Of a DNA stretch of 64,000 bases, positions 1 to 12,243 are shown one piece after another. This stretch comes from Phylloscopus collybita (lineage: Eukaryota > Chordata > Aves > Passeriformes > Phylloscopidae), in contig JAJNNQ010000018.1 in assembly GCA_027886175.1 (NCBI GenBank), forward strand, positions 24,301,001 through 24,365,000. The letters are read 5' to 3'. The notes beneath the pieces were generated by a model. That model had not been told where the DNA came from. It made no database searches and saw nothing but the letters and a program-made list of their open reading frames with translations. Every line of letters begins with the position of its first letter. Position 1 is the stretch's first letter. The translations under genes and the position numbers were made by a program.

Positions 1-168
1 TTCCAGAGATGTCCAAGCATCAGTTAACTGTCTGACATGAATGACATTAGGTGAGATTTCAAAATCTTACTTCTATAAAGCTAACTTTTCAACTTTCCTG
101 GAAGTTAGTCAGTTCTTTATTTCTAAAACATCTGTTAAATATTTAAATAGGAAACCAACAAAGCATAC

Positions 169-3100
169 CTAAATGCTCTCCATTCTCTGTTTCACCCTTT
201 ATATCTGTGTCCCAGTGGTTGTCTTCAGCATCACCATCTTCTCGTATTGCTGAACTCCAGTCTTTCATGTTCAGTATATATTGTGTCAGTGACTAAGAAA
301 AAGCACACAAAAACCTCACAAATACAAGCAATGAAAATGTAGTTATCATTACAATTACTTTCCAAGATTTCTGCCTTTATTTACTTGCCTTAGTAGATTT
401 AGTCAACCCCACATACAAGATTTTAGATGTCTGATAATACTTTTTCTATCAAAGCATGTATTTGCAGGTCAACAGGTACATCCTTATGAAGAATTTTCAG
501 ATAGCTGTAAGCATACAAGCTTTTAGTGGGGCTTGTGTATGTCAGGTACACAGCTGCAGCAATATACACTCAAGTTCCACACTCTAAACTGGGGATGAGG
601 GGAAAGCCAATACTCTATCAGAACTAAAAGACTTTTTCCTTAGTTGTCTTTATCAGACTGCTCCATTGTGCTGCTAAGCAACCTTTTTTTTTGCTTAGCC
701 AGAAACATGACATTAGAGAATAGAGACAGCAATGAAAAGCCCGAAACAGTGTAAGGCATATTAAGACAAAGGAGAGGTTGTCAGACTTTCTTGGAACTCT
801 ATGATTAGAATCAGTCTGATTAATTTGATTAAATCCTAAATGTCATAATTTACCTTGATTTGGCTCTCTTTATTTTTCAAAACTTCTTCTACATCTGTTT
901 TAGATGATTCAAACATCTTTGTTTGTTCATTTAGTTCACTTAGTCGTTCACCCCATCCTTCAGCTTCTTGTAAAAGCTAAAAAGAGAAATACAAGATTAG
1001 TGTGATTGTCTACAAAACCAAGAATCAAGGATGAATAGTACTGAGCCTGTTATGTGTATTGTCTATACATAAGTGGGATTTAAACCTCTCAACCACCAGT
1101 AAGAATTAGCAGAGATAAGACCACAAGAAAGTTACTTCAAGAGCTGAAAATTGAGACTTCTATGTTATAGTTCAGTTGCTTTAGCTGCTATAGTGATCCA
1201 TTGTAATTAGTTGTTAGGAAATTTTTAAGCATTTATTGGAAATGTTCAGGTTATTCCATTCAAGTTTAAAAACGTTGATGTGACAATAGCAATAAATATA
1301 AAGTAGTGATAATTTATGTAACAGTGACATACACTGGGGAATGGATGGAAAACACTCACACTCCAATATGCACACACAATTCTGCAATTGTGACTGTGTC
1401 TTTTCAACTTCGAAGCGGTCAGAGGAGTAAGGGAAAACAGGAAGCTTTTAGGCAGTTATTTATATTCATGTGACTTGCAAAACTGTATTATTTCTCCTCT
1501 TCTCCACGGCCCTTGAAGTAATTTTAAAATTTTATTTTTAAAAAGCTTCTCCATTAATGAAAGCCACGTACGTCAGCTGTACGTAATCAACACCTACTAA
1601 TATGTATCTCTGCAATTAACTGTGCTTAACTGAAACGATAGGTAGGTTCCAAGGTTACATTTTACACATATTCCCTAGTAAAATCTCATTTCACAAAAAT
1701 ATTTTTACAGGAGTAAAGGGACTAGAACACTTCATCACCAGCTATTAAAAATAACAACTGCAACATATTAACTAATTACACTGTGAGAACAAAATTGAAC
1801 GGATGCAAATTTCTGTTAAGACAAAACATTCGCTACAACAACATAGGGTAAAGTACAAACTGTCTTAACAGTCTGTCAAAAGATATTGCTTAAAGTTGCA
1901 AAACAGGCAATCACTTTAAGAGCAGTAAATGTACAGAAAAGAATCACTAGGTTGAGCAATGAGAACATAACAGGCAGTTATACTAAAAATAAAACCAGAA
2001 AACGGTAATTGAACAGGGGAACTGCCATGCAAATAGACAAGCAAGCCTGAACACTACTTATCAAAGATAAACTAGAAGGCACAGAACAAAGGTATGTGAC
2101 TAGAACTGAATTAACACACATTGCCCCTTGACACACAGTTGCCCTTTCCAAGCAGTAAAAGGCATGTATCAATTTGCAGCATCATGCAAAGAACATATTA
2201 GGGATTAGAAGACATACACAGACAACTATATTTATCATTAATTGCCATAATCAAAAGATGACTTTTAAGAGATTCCTTCTTCTTGAAACCAAAGAGAAAA
2301 TAAATTTACATTGTATAAACTGACTTTATACATGTGTAAGAATTACAATAAACAGCAAGGATTTGCAATGAGCTAAAGCATTATATATTTCTAATGTTCC
2401 TGAAGAAAAAAAAATCAAACCAAAAAACCAGCAAAGCACAGAAGTTCACTAACAGTTCCCTTGTTCAACTCAAAAGGCCCAGTCCCCTCTCTGACACATC
2501 ACACAGGCACATCTCTTAGAAAGTTTAAGCTGTGATGTGCCAGAAGATTATGACCCATTTGCATAAAATGGAGAGAGAAGAAAGGACTCTAGTTTCTGTG
2601 AACAAATAACACCTTTGTTACCTTTTGAGCATATGTGAAATTCCATCTTTAAAAAAAGTAAGAAAGGAAAACAAAAGAAGGATATGGATATTCTGATATA
2701 GTAACTAACTCTCACACTTAGAAAGCACCTCAGATATGAGAACTCAAATAAGTAAGGCAGACACTTTCTCTTTTTCACTTAGCAGGTTCCAGCAACAAGT
2801 ATTAGGTTATTTATCTACTAGAAAGCACAGCAAACTATGCACAAAGTTTTCAAACTACTAAAAACTGCAACAAACCTCAGTTAACAAGAAAGTATAGTGA
2901 TTAATTCTAAAAAATGTGGTTAAGGAACAACTTACACCCAAGTCATTTTATCTGGAAGAAATGCAAAAGAACTTTTTTTTTTTTTATCTAGGAACATGGC
3001 AATTAAAACCTGGAAATCGATTTTACTGGTTTTCATTGATATAAAATGATTGCCTGAGAAATATAGGCAATTGCCAGCATTTAGTATTATCCTTCTCTAA

Positions 3101-6100
3101 GTACTATTTTTTTTACTTTATTAAAAAGGCAGGAAAGTGAAGATTTTTGTCACATACACGAATAATTGCATTATTTCTGTTTGAACCCAAGAAATCAGCA
3201 CAAGGAGGAAAAAAAAGAAAAATCCTCTCTATTAAAACTTTATGTATTGCTTCTCAAAATTTATTTACATAAGAATACTGTCACATTTGAAACAAAGCAC
3301 TGAGACCAGACCCTTCCTCCTCACAAAATTGTATGTAGAGATTAGAAAAAAAAAAGACTCTTGAAAGAAAATAGTTCTCAAGCAACTTAATCTCATAATG
3401 ATAACAGTCAAATCAACTGCTTCTCCACCCACGGCTCTTAATAAAACTGTCCTCTTTCTGGTAATCACAAACATGGACTCCTTCTAGAATTAGGGAAAAA
3501 GATTAAGTTTTACTAACAGAGTCGTGCAGAACTAAAATATTCCTCCTGTTAAAAAAGCTTGACATACAACCTGTTCTCACAGAAAGGACTAAAGCATTCC
3601 CCAGATTTTTATAAGACTGCTAAAAAGCAATAGGCCTTTACTTCCATCACTACTCCTTCCCCTCTGCAAATATCTATCAGGTTATTCCTCAGACAACAGG
3701 GAGATTATCAGTCAGTCAGGAAAATAAACACATATCCATTAAAATCACAATCACCTCAAACCAACATTACACAGAACATTAAACGTTCATAGAAAATACC
3801 TATTTGTTAGAAAAAAAAGAAATAGCTTCACTGGAAAGCAACCTATTGCACAGGACAACTATTGCACAAGCTAAATATTTTAAAATATTCGGTGTTCTTT
3901 GTGATCTGACTGCAGCACTGAGGAAAACAGACAACTAAAATTTGAGAAATAACAGTCTTTTCTGTTCCTGTTACATACCTGACTTTCAATTAATACAGGT
4001 ACAGTGGTACTAGAGTATGTTTTTTACCTGCCTTCTGAATACTCTGCCATTCCTCAATTTCTTTGGTTTTCTAGATCAAGTAAAAGAATTTTCTCTCTGC
4101 CTCTGTAGAGAATCCTAGCTGTGGACTTGTTCAGATATTTCTGCTTTACTCCAGGTCCCAACAAAGTTCTTATTAGACTTACATTACCACATGCTCTCCC
4201 TTCCACTGAACTCCACGCAGGATTCCTCACAAACTGTAACCACTGCATTTCTTTTAAAAAAGGGTTATTTTAGACAAAGTTACTCCAATGTAAAACTGGT
4301 TTAAAAACTGTATCATCTTCCTCATTCCATTTACTAAAACACACAAGAGGTATTAACAAACTTGTTGAGGAAGAGCTTTTTGGAGAAATCATATTTATTA
4401 GTATCACAGGAAAACACAGTATTTATAAGGACAACTAGGAAGAACCTACCTGTTTCTCGCTTTCCTGGAGATGGCTGTTTTCATCTACTGCATCTTGAAC
4501 AGATGTCTTGAGTCTCTCAGTATTAATCTGATACACTTTTAGGGTGGACTTGGCCTAAGTAAAATTAAAAAGTGTGCTGCTTAAGTGGTATTGGTGAAGA
4601 TACAGGTGGGATCATGATGATATTACTGAACTTGTCTTAGGTTTTCTGGCTCTGCTACATACACATTCTCATATGTTCTCTACAACTTCAACAGCTTTTG
4701 CTGACTGTAGTTTTGCAATACTATATATCATTCAGGAGTAAGAAAGCAAAGAAAAGACAAGGTAACTACTTCTCAACAAATGCCAATCTCTATATGGAAT
4801 TAAAAGCTGCTCAAACAAGCCACACTGAAGTACTAAGCCTTACAAAGTCTTTTGGTTTACACAGTATATGGTCTCTGCACCCTTAATAGAAAAAAAAATC
4901 AAAACAGTAACTACATGGGGAATAGAGAAATTGCAAAGATTTGAAAACAGAAACTATAAAGGTTAGACATACCTCGTCAATTTGTGACTGGATAGATTTT
5001 TCTTCATTCTCTAAAGACTCCACTTTCTCCTGGATTTCAGCCACCTTAAAATTATTAAATAGCTGTAAGTCATACAGCTTCTTTCACATATTTGACTGAC
5101 AATGCCTAGGCAATTAATAAAATAATTTTTATTTTCTAACTGAGTAAGTTCTACTGCTGAATCAGTAAAAAAAAGTGTGTAAAAACAGCTTTTCTTCTTT
5201 TGAGTATTTTCCTTTATCATTTTTCTAAGGTTACAGGGAAGACAAAATGGAAAATGTAGTTTTTATTTTAGAACACACAAAGAAAACAGTTTATCTTCTC
5301 TGCAGATTTTTTATGTGAGAGTTTTTTTTTTTAATTAATAGAAATAGAGACAGGATTCTATTTATTCTTACCAAGGTATCATTTTCTGACTGCCTAGATT
5401 TTTCTTCTTCCAGTTCTTTTTCCAGATTCTCTATTTCCTCGTTGAGTTTCAAGTTTGACTTGTTCAGTTTTTCATGCATTTCCTAAATCAAGTTGGTTTG
5501 TGAGTTAATAAAATATTTGATATTAATTACATATGAAGACAACAAGTATATTTTAAATATAACAGTAAAGTATTTTTCACTCAAATACTCTAGAAACTCC
5601 TGCATGAACAAAAGCTGTAAAAATTAGCTCCATAGGATCTGAGGTGCAAAACGAAATAAACCTACTTGCTTTTTGACATGAATTTTATAGAGCCTATTAG
5701 GTATTTGATTCACTTATCCACAACTCTATTACAAATATATCCTCAGTTTGGGGGATACAAACAATGTAGTGGTAACTTTTCTTTAAAATTGTGCACCTGT
5801 AGCCCATACAAAGTATTTGAATTAGACCAGATGTGAGAAAAAATACTTCATGCACTACCCTCTCCCCTAGAAATGGGAACAATTTACTCCTTAAAATTAA
5901 ATACTGTCCAATATGCAATTTGTTCTAGCATCATTCATCCTCAATGCAATTGTTAAAAAAGGCTTCTCTTAATTTAAATGCTTTGCAGTCATTTTCAGTA
6001 ATCCAATTAAAAGAATTGACTTGGAATTTTTGGGTTTTTCTGACTTTTTTTTTGCTGTTGTTTTTATTTATTTGGGTTTTTTATTATGGGCCACATTTTC

Positions 6101-9100
6101 CTAAAATACTGCCTTACATTGTAGAAATAACAATTTCCATTTATCTTTTTACCTCAAAAAAAGATGCGTCTGTTGATTCTTTTGTAGTGTTACCATCCTT
6201 CAGAGACAATTGTAAATCTTCAAACTGAAAAGGAATTACTTTATGTCAGAATATAGGTAAGTAATTGATTAAATACTAGCATTAATTTGCAATACTCTAG
6301 TCTGAAACACAGACATCACCTAAATATTTACAAATGCACCTTGCAGCAAACCAGGAAAGCCTTAACCCTACTAACTGACTATGCCAGTGATGTAAACTAA
6401 AAAAAGACATTTTGAAGTTGCTTCAAGTGAAATATATCCTATTGAAAGTTTAAAGGCAGAATTTGCTAACACCTTAATTGCTCTTAAAGGCACTGACGGA
6501 AGAAAGCACTAAGAATCCCTTTGAAAGCTTTAAAACATCTTACTTCTAGAAAAGTTAATACTTTACTTGATTGAAGTATGACACATCTGAAAGCAATAAA
6601 TGAGCACTGTTACCTCTTTTTTGCAGAGGCTGAGTTTTTCAAGAATTTTGCATTTTTCTTCAACTAGTTCAGCAATTTTATTGGCAAGCTGTTTTTCCCT
6701 TCCTGAAAAGCGAAAGACAAGCAAATGTTGCATCATCCAAATAATTAAAGGTGAAAAAAGAAAGAATAAAGTAATATCCAAAGAAATATGAAAAATGAAA
6801 TATCAAAAATAAGCTTACCTGCATAAAGTCGACTTCTAACCTGAAAAAAAAGAGAATAAATACTGAAAACGTCTGATCAATTATTCTCACATAGTATCTG
6901 AAAATTAATCTTTTAAGCTGTGACTCCATGACAAGTTTAACCATTGAACTTAAAACAGGAATATAAATATGGGCTTCTATTAAAAACTGGCAATCATATC
7001 CTCTGCTCTTACCTCCTCTATGTCTGTGTGTTTGCCCCATCCTTCTCCCACTCTTCTCAGACAAAAGAGGGGAAAGGAGATTAATTTTCACCAGAATCAC
7101 TTTAATAACACACCTCTGTATATTCACCACATAACCATGACCGCCTACACAAAGCCCTGTAGTGGACAGACACGGTCAGAAGAGTAGGAAAGGGAAGGGT
7201 GGGGGAAGCTCCACACATGAGCTCAGATCTCCTATTGGGAAAGATCTCCCACACATTACAACACAGGACAGTAAAAGCTGCAGTAAGGTACTACCCAATG
7301 GGCATCCTTCAAGTGCCAAGTGAACAGCTGCCACGGGGTCTAGTGCCCTAGAACCAAAAACTAACAAACTGCAGGGCAAAATCTGTCACACATGGCCTGT
7401 ACAAGAGATGCAGAACTTGGCTGAACCCACAAAACTGTGACAACACAATGGGCCCCTCAGATCTTCCCTGTTTCCTCCTCATTTAAAACCAAGGAGTCCA
7501 AATAATGAAAGAAGGGTAACAAAGTTTTAAGTATACTTTTATCCTATCATCCCCAATAGCTGTTTAGTTACTCCATTACTTTTCAGTAACCATCAATTAT
7601 CCAAGGACCAGTCAGTGCAGTTCTAAGTATGGATGACAGAAAAAGCTATAACTTCTGTGATATCTCATGCCTTAAGTGACATGTGCAGGAGGAAAACAAT
7701 ACCAGGTTAGCTGCTTGCATGATCAGTTCAAATACCTTTTGTATCACCTAGGGGGATACCTCTAGAGAACAAAAGGTATGACCAAATTATAGTTACATTA
7801 ACTTACACAAACATAGATCCCCTTACAGACAAGGTTAGTTGATGTTAAAACCCTAAAAATGCAGTTGCTCATATCTGAAAAACTTAATAGCTATGCAGCC
7901 AGTCTTAAAACATGAGGATCATTACACCTACTACCAAAATCACTCTGTATGAGAGTATGTGAAAAATGGAAAGATATTTAGAATACTGAATTACAGATAC
8001 TGACCCCATTTCTGTAGCAGGGAAAGTGTGGTAGGCAACTTTTATTACTCAGATCTTTACTTACTCTCAAGAGGAGATAGACATTACTTCAAAATTATAA
8101 CCTGATTTGTGCATTAAAAGGTTTTAGTACTGCAATTCTCAAAGTCATCAGATTAGTGCTCATAAGGAGTACAAAGTTAAATCAGTTCAGTGTTCCACTG
8201 TCACAATACACAGAATCCAGGCATCACTGTCCAAACAGTTTTAAAATGCCTCCCTTGACAGGAAACCACGTGGATTGCTTTTGCTTACAATTATCTTGAA
8301 AGACTTGAGCTGCTCTGGCTATGGCCAGGCTAGTCACAGAGATATCCATACACACAGCAATACATACACCCTAGGGAAGACATCTGTATCCTGTGAAAAT
8401 AATTTATGGGCTGACTTTGAAAGCCCAGTGTAGAAATTTAAAAAAAAGGAAGCCTTACTACAGCAAGTTTCACTGCATTTCCTCTTACAACAGTCACTCT
8501 CTACATGTCCAAACACTTATTATCTTGACAAAAACAGACTTTTCAATTTCTCTTTTAGAGAGATTCTAAATTCAGTCACAATAGATTTAAAACTCTGAAG
8601 CATTATATATCTTGTACAGGAAAGATAACAACTTCAATGCAAAATATCTGCAAGTAACTTGAACACTTCTGTGCTGGTTTTGTCTGGCATAGAGTTAGTT
8701 TTCTTCACAGTGGCTGGTATGGGGCTGTATTTTGGATTTCTGCTGAAAAGCACTAATAACACATGGATGTTCTAGTTATTGCTGAGCAGTGTTCACACAG
8801 AGTCAAGATCTCTTCTGCTTCTCACCTCACCCACAAGGAGGCCACAAGTTCACAAGAAGCTGGGAGGGGACACAGGACAGCTGACCTCAACTGGCCAGAG
8901 GGATAACCCACCCCATGCTGACATCAAGCTCAGCACATAAAGCTGAGGGGAAGGAGGAGGAAGGGGGGTGTTTGGAGTGATGGAGTTTGTCTTCTAGAGT
9001 AACTGCTACATGTGATGGAGCCCAGCTTTCACAGCTGAACACAGCCTGCCATGGGAAGAAGTGAATCAATTCCCTGTTTTGCTTGGTTCCATGCATGGCT

Positions 9101-10466
9101 TTTGCTTTCCCTGTTAAACTCTCCTCACTCAAGCCACGAGTTTCCTAGCTTTTAGTCCTCCCTCATTCCAACGTGACACAGGGAACGAGAGAGCAGCTGT
9201 GTGGTGCTTAGTTGCTGTCTGGGGTTAAACCACAACACTTACTGATTGATAACTTCTGTACAGGAACAAGAGAATTGTCAAGGCTCCAACAATGCCAGCA
9301 CAAATCACTATTTCCCACGGGAAACCATACAGATCAGGGCCAGGTCTCATATCTTCGGGCAGTGAAGCCACAGCCTGCAAAGTAAAGCAAAAAGCTTCAG
9401 CTAAAGGAAAAGAGGTTAATATTATCCACAGAAACAGGTTTATTTCCAAAACTCTGAGAAAATGGTTAACAGAAGTATTTAATTTTTAAATAATAATTTT
9501 ACCAAGTGGAGAAAAAAAAAAGAAGGAAGTTCCAACAAGATAAGAAAATCAACAGATAAAGCTCTGAAACCTCTTCTTTCTGAGACCTTCAATAATGACA
9601 GAGTGATTTGGGTTGAAAGGGACTTAAAAGATCAATCAGTTTCAACCCTTCTGCCATTGGCAAGAACACTTTCCACTGGACCTACTTCCCCCAAGCCCCA
9701 TCCAGCCTGCCCTTGAACACTTCCAGAGATGGGGCATCCACAGCTTCTCTGGACAACTTGCTCCAGTGCCTCATCACCCAAACAAGTAAAGTAAAGAGTT
9801 TCATTCCCTTATCTAACCTAAACGCATCCTCTCCAGTTTAAAGCCATTCCCCCTTATCCTATCACTACATGCCCTTGTAAAAAGTGCCTCTCCAGCCTTT
9901 TGTTGGCCTCCTTAAGTACTGAGAATTTACTACGGGAAATTCTCCTTTGAGTTGTCTTACAATTCCCTGCTGGAAGATCAACAGTAGTAAGCGCTTCTTG
10001 ATTATCTGGTAGGAAACTTGTTCGGTAGAAAAACCTGTTCAACCAACCTCATGCTAAAATAACGCACCAATGTTATAACACACCGAACACACCAGTGATG
10101 TAACACATTTTGAACACTTCGATACACTCACATTGCATTTGTAAACAGATATATTTGCTTAAAGATACGACACGCTCCATGTAGCTCAAATTTACTACAT
10201 GCGACCCGTGCTTAAGAACGTGGTACTGTGCAGCTAATCCTTCATTTCGACCTTCCCCCTGCCCGAGCCCCTCAGCAGCAGCGCTGCACAAGACCCCGGC
10301 CCTCGGGGGGCTGTGCCGAGCCCCGCGTCACTCCGTCACTCACCCAGCGCAGCCCTTCCCAGGCCAGCCCGCAGTAGCGCCGGGCGCTGTCCCGCAGCCC
10401 CGGCCACAGCCCGGCCGTGCCGGTGCCGGTGCCGGCCAGGGGCCCCCCGCGACCGCCCGCCGCCAT
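169..10466 (-). CDS. MIA2: CTAGE5-type short isoform of MIA2 (cytosolic coiled-coil form)
   Basis: Alternative transcript starting in the internal CpG island. Its private first coding exon is 10344-10466: ATG at 10466, 41 codons ending LAWEGLRW, donor GTGAGT. It joins in phase 0 to the shared exon at 9243-9374 (AVASLPEDMRPGPDLYG...) and then to all downstream coiled-coil exons, giving 324 residues before the window edge. Known mammalian CTAGE5 isoforms have the same design: a short alternative N-terminus fused to a LPE-MRP-YGFP motif, one membrane span, then coiled coils (EEKCK-LEK-SL). The isoform lacks the luminal SH3 domain. The start codon lies in AAGATGGCGGC, a good YY1-type context. The exon-1 peptide itself is G/A-rich and not recognisable by sequence alone, so the call rests on position, phase and donor. 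Confidence 0.85.
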
Positions 10467-12211
10467 CTTCCCGCGGGCGGCGCGCGCCCCTTCCGGCCCG
10501 CCGCCTGACAACCGGCCCGTACCACTGCCCGCCAGGGGAGCGGGGGAGGAACCACTGCCGCCGCGGTAACGGGGGGGCCAAGCGGCACAGGTGGCAGCCG
10601 CCGGGGCCCGGCTCTCCCCGCCCGCCCAGCGCAGTTCCCCGGCGGGTCCAGACCTCTGCCGCCAGTCCCTCCCCTGGGCACGGGGACCACCGGCGGGACG
10701 GACCGGCAGCTCCCCTCCGCGTGCGCCCACCGTCCCGCTCTCGTCCTCCGGCACGGACGTGGCCCCGCGGAACCTGCTCCTGTTCCTCCCTAAAGTGACG
10801 CTCAGACAAACTGACCTCCCGTGCGGCGCTGGCCGCCTCCATGTGCTCCCTGCGGCAGCGGGCGGCACGGAAATCAAACTCCCCTCGGGGAGCAAGGCCT
10901 GGCTCCCGGCGGCCGCCCGCCGCGCGTGTCCCGGCCCGGGCGGTGCGGCCGGCAGTGCCGGGCGGGGCGGGCCGAGCCGGGCCGGGCCGGGCCGGGCCGC
11001 AGGTGGGTCCGGGGTGCGCAGGGCTGGGCGGGCCCCAGCGCTGCCAAGTGCCTGTGCGTAAAATGATCCTGCCGGGCTGCTGGTACCAAATGTAAGGGAA
11101 AATGCCTCATGGCAGAGAACTCTTCTTCGTCACATTCACTAAGATTAATGCTGATTTGGCTTGATTTTTTTTTAAGGTGTGCTAACGGCTTTCACAAGGC
11201 AAGGTGAGTGACTTGCCTGCAAAGCACCTAAGGGACCGGGATAGGTGGAAGTGCCCTTTTTAGCTTTTTTAGCTGTATCAAACAGTACAAGAACGAGTTT
11301 GGCCGTAGCGGTGTACTGTCAGTGAGTTGCAGTCAGTCACGAAGGACAAAGCCCTTCAGTTTTCGTCATGCTAAACTACAATTTAACTATATTTTATATA
11401 GACACTGGAAATCAGGAATAAATTTATGCGGTTCTTAAACTTCATTTACCCAATCTAAACAAAGTTCAACCAAAGCACCGAAGTGAAGTTTACCATATGG
11501 CACTTTACCTGTCACTACGCTGTTATTTAGAAGAGAAAATGCAGTAACATCTACCTTTTATCACGGTGCTCTGGCAGCATTGTTTCTAGGTTCACCTCCA
11601 CTCTGCACTACGTTTTGATGTTTAAGACGTGCCCATAGCAATAATAACCCCATTTTCTGTTTTATATATTTGCTTAGAAAAGTAGTGCAATTATGAACGA
11701 GGGGAGGATTTGTGAATCAAGGCTTTGAAAATAGTCTTTAAAAACAAGGGAACTTATCTGTTTATTTTACTCATCATAACCCAGGTTTTTTTAAGTCTAA
11801 GCAAATTTAATGGGTACTGAGAGCTAGAGGGAGCTATTAGTTTCATAAAAACAAACAAACAACAATAAAACCCAACAAAACACACACACACACAAAAAAA
11901 ACCCAAACAAAAGCCACAAAAAACCAAACCAAAACAAAAAAACCCACCCCAGAATATCCCCCAAACCAAACAAAATTTAAAAACACCACTCAGGTGTTTC
12001 CTGGCTGTTAAAAAAACCCCAAAACAAACAAACAAACAAAAAACCCACCAAAAAAACACCACCAAAAAAACTCACACGCTATGTTCATCAGATTCTGCAC
12101 TGCAAAGGGGCAGATGATGAGCAGCTAACCTAACATTTTCTTATGCTCTGTCTCATTTGGCATCAGATAACCCTGGAAGCTGCAGAGGGTTTATTTAAAA
12201 GGGTTTTTTTC

Positions 12212-12243
<32 letters not shown>

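Noticed and set aside
6678..7130. 150-codon minus-strand frame
   Set aside because: Runs through the intron and microexon in the wrong frame. The true coding parts are 6819-6840 and 6614-6702.
8887..9132. 81-codon minus-strand frame
   Set aside because: Lies wholly inside the solo LTR; no retroviral protein is encoded in such LTRs.
10272..11110. Several overlapping long open frames on both strands (up to about 207 codons)
   Set aside because: They follow from extreme GC content of the CpG island. Only the 41-codon CTAGE5 exon has splice and phase support.
11754..12065. 103-codon F/C/G-rich frame
   Set aside because: Product of the AAAC/CA simple repeat.
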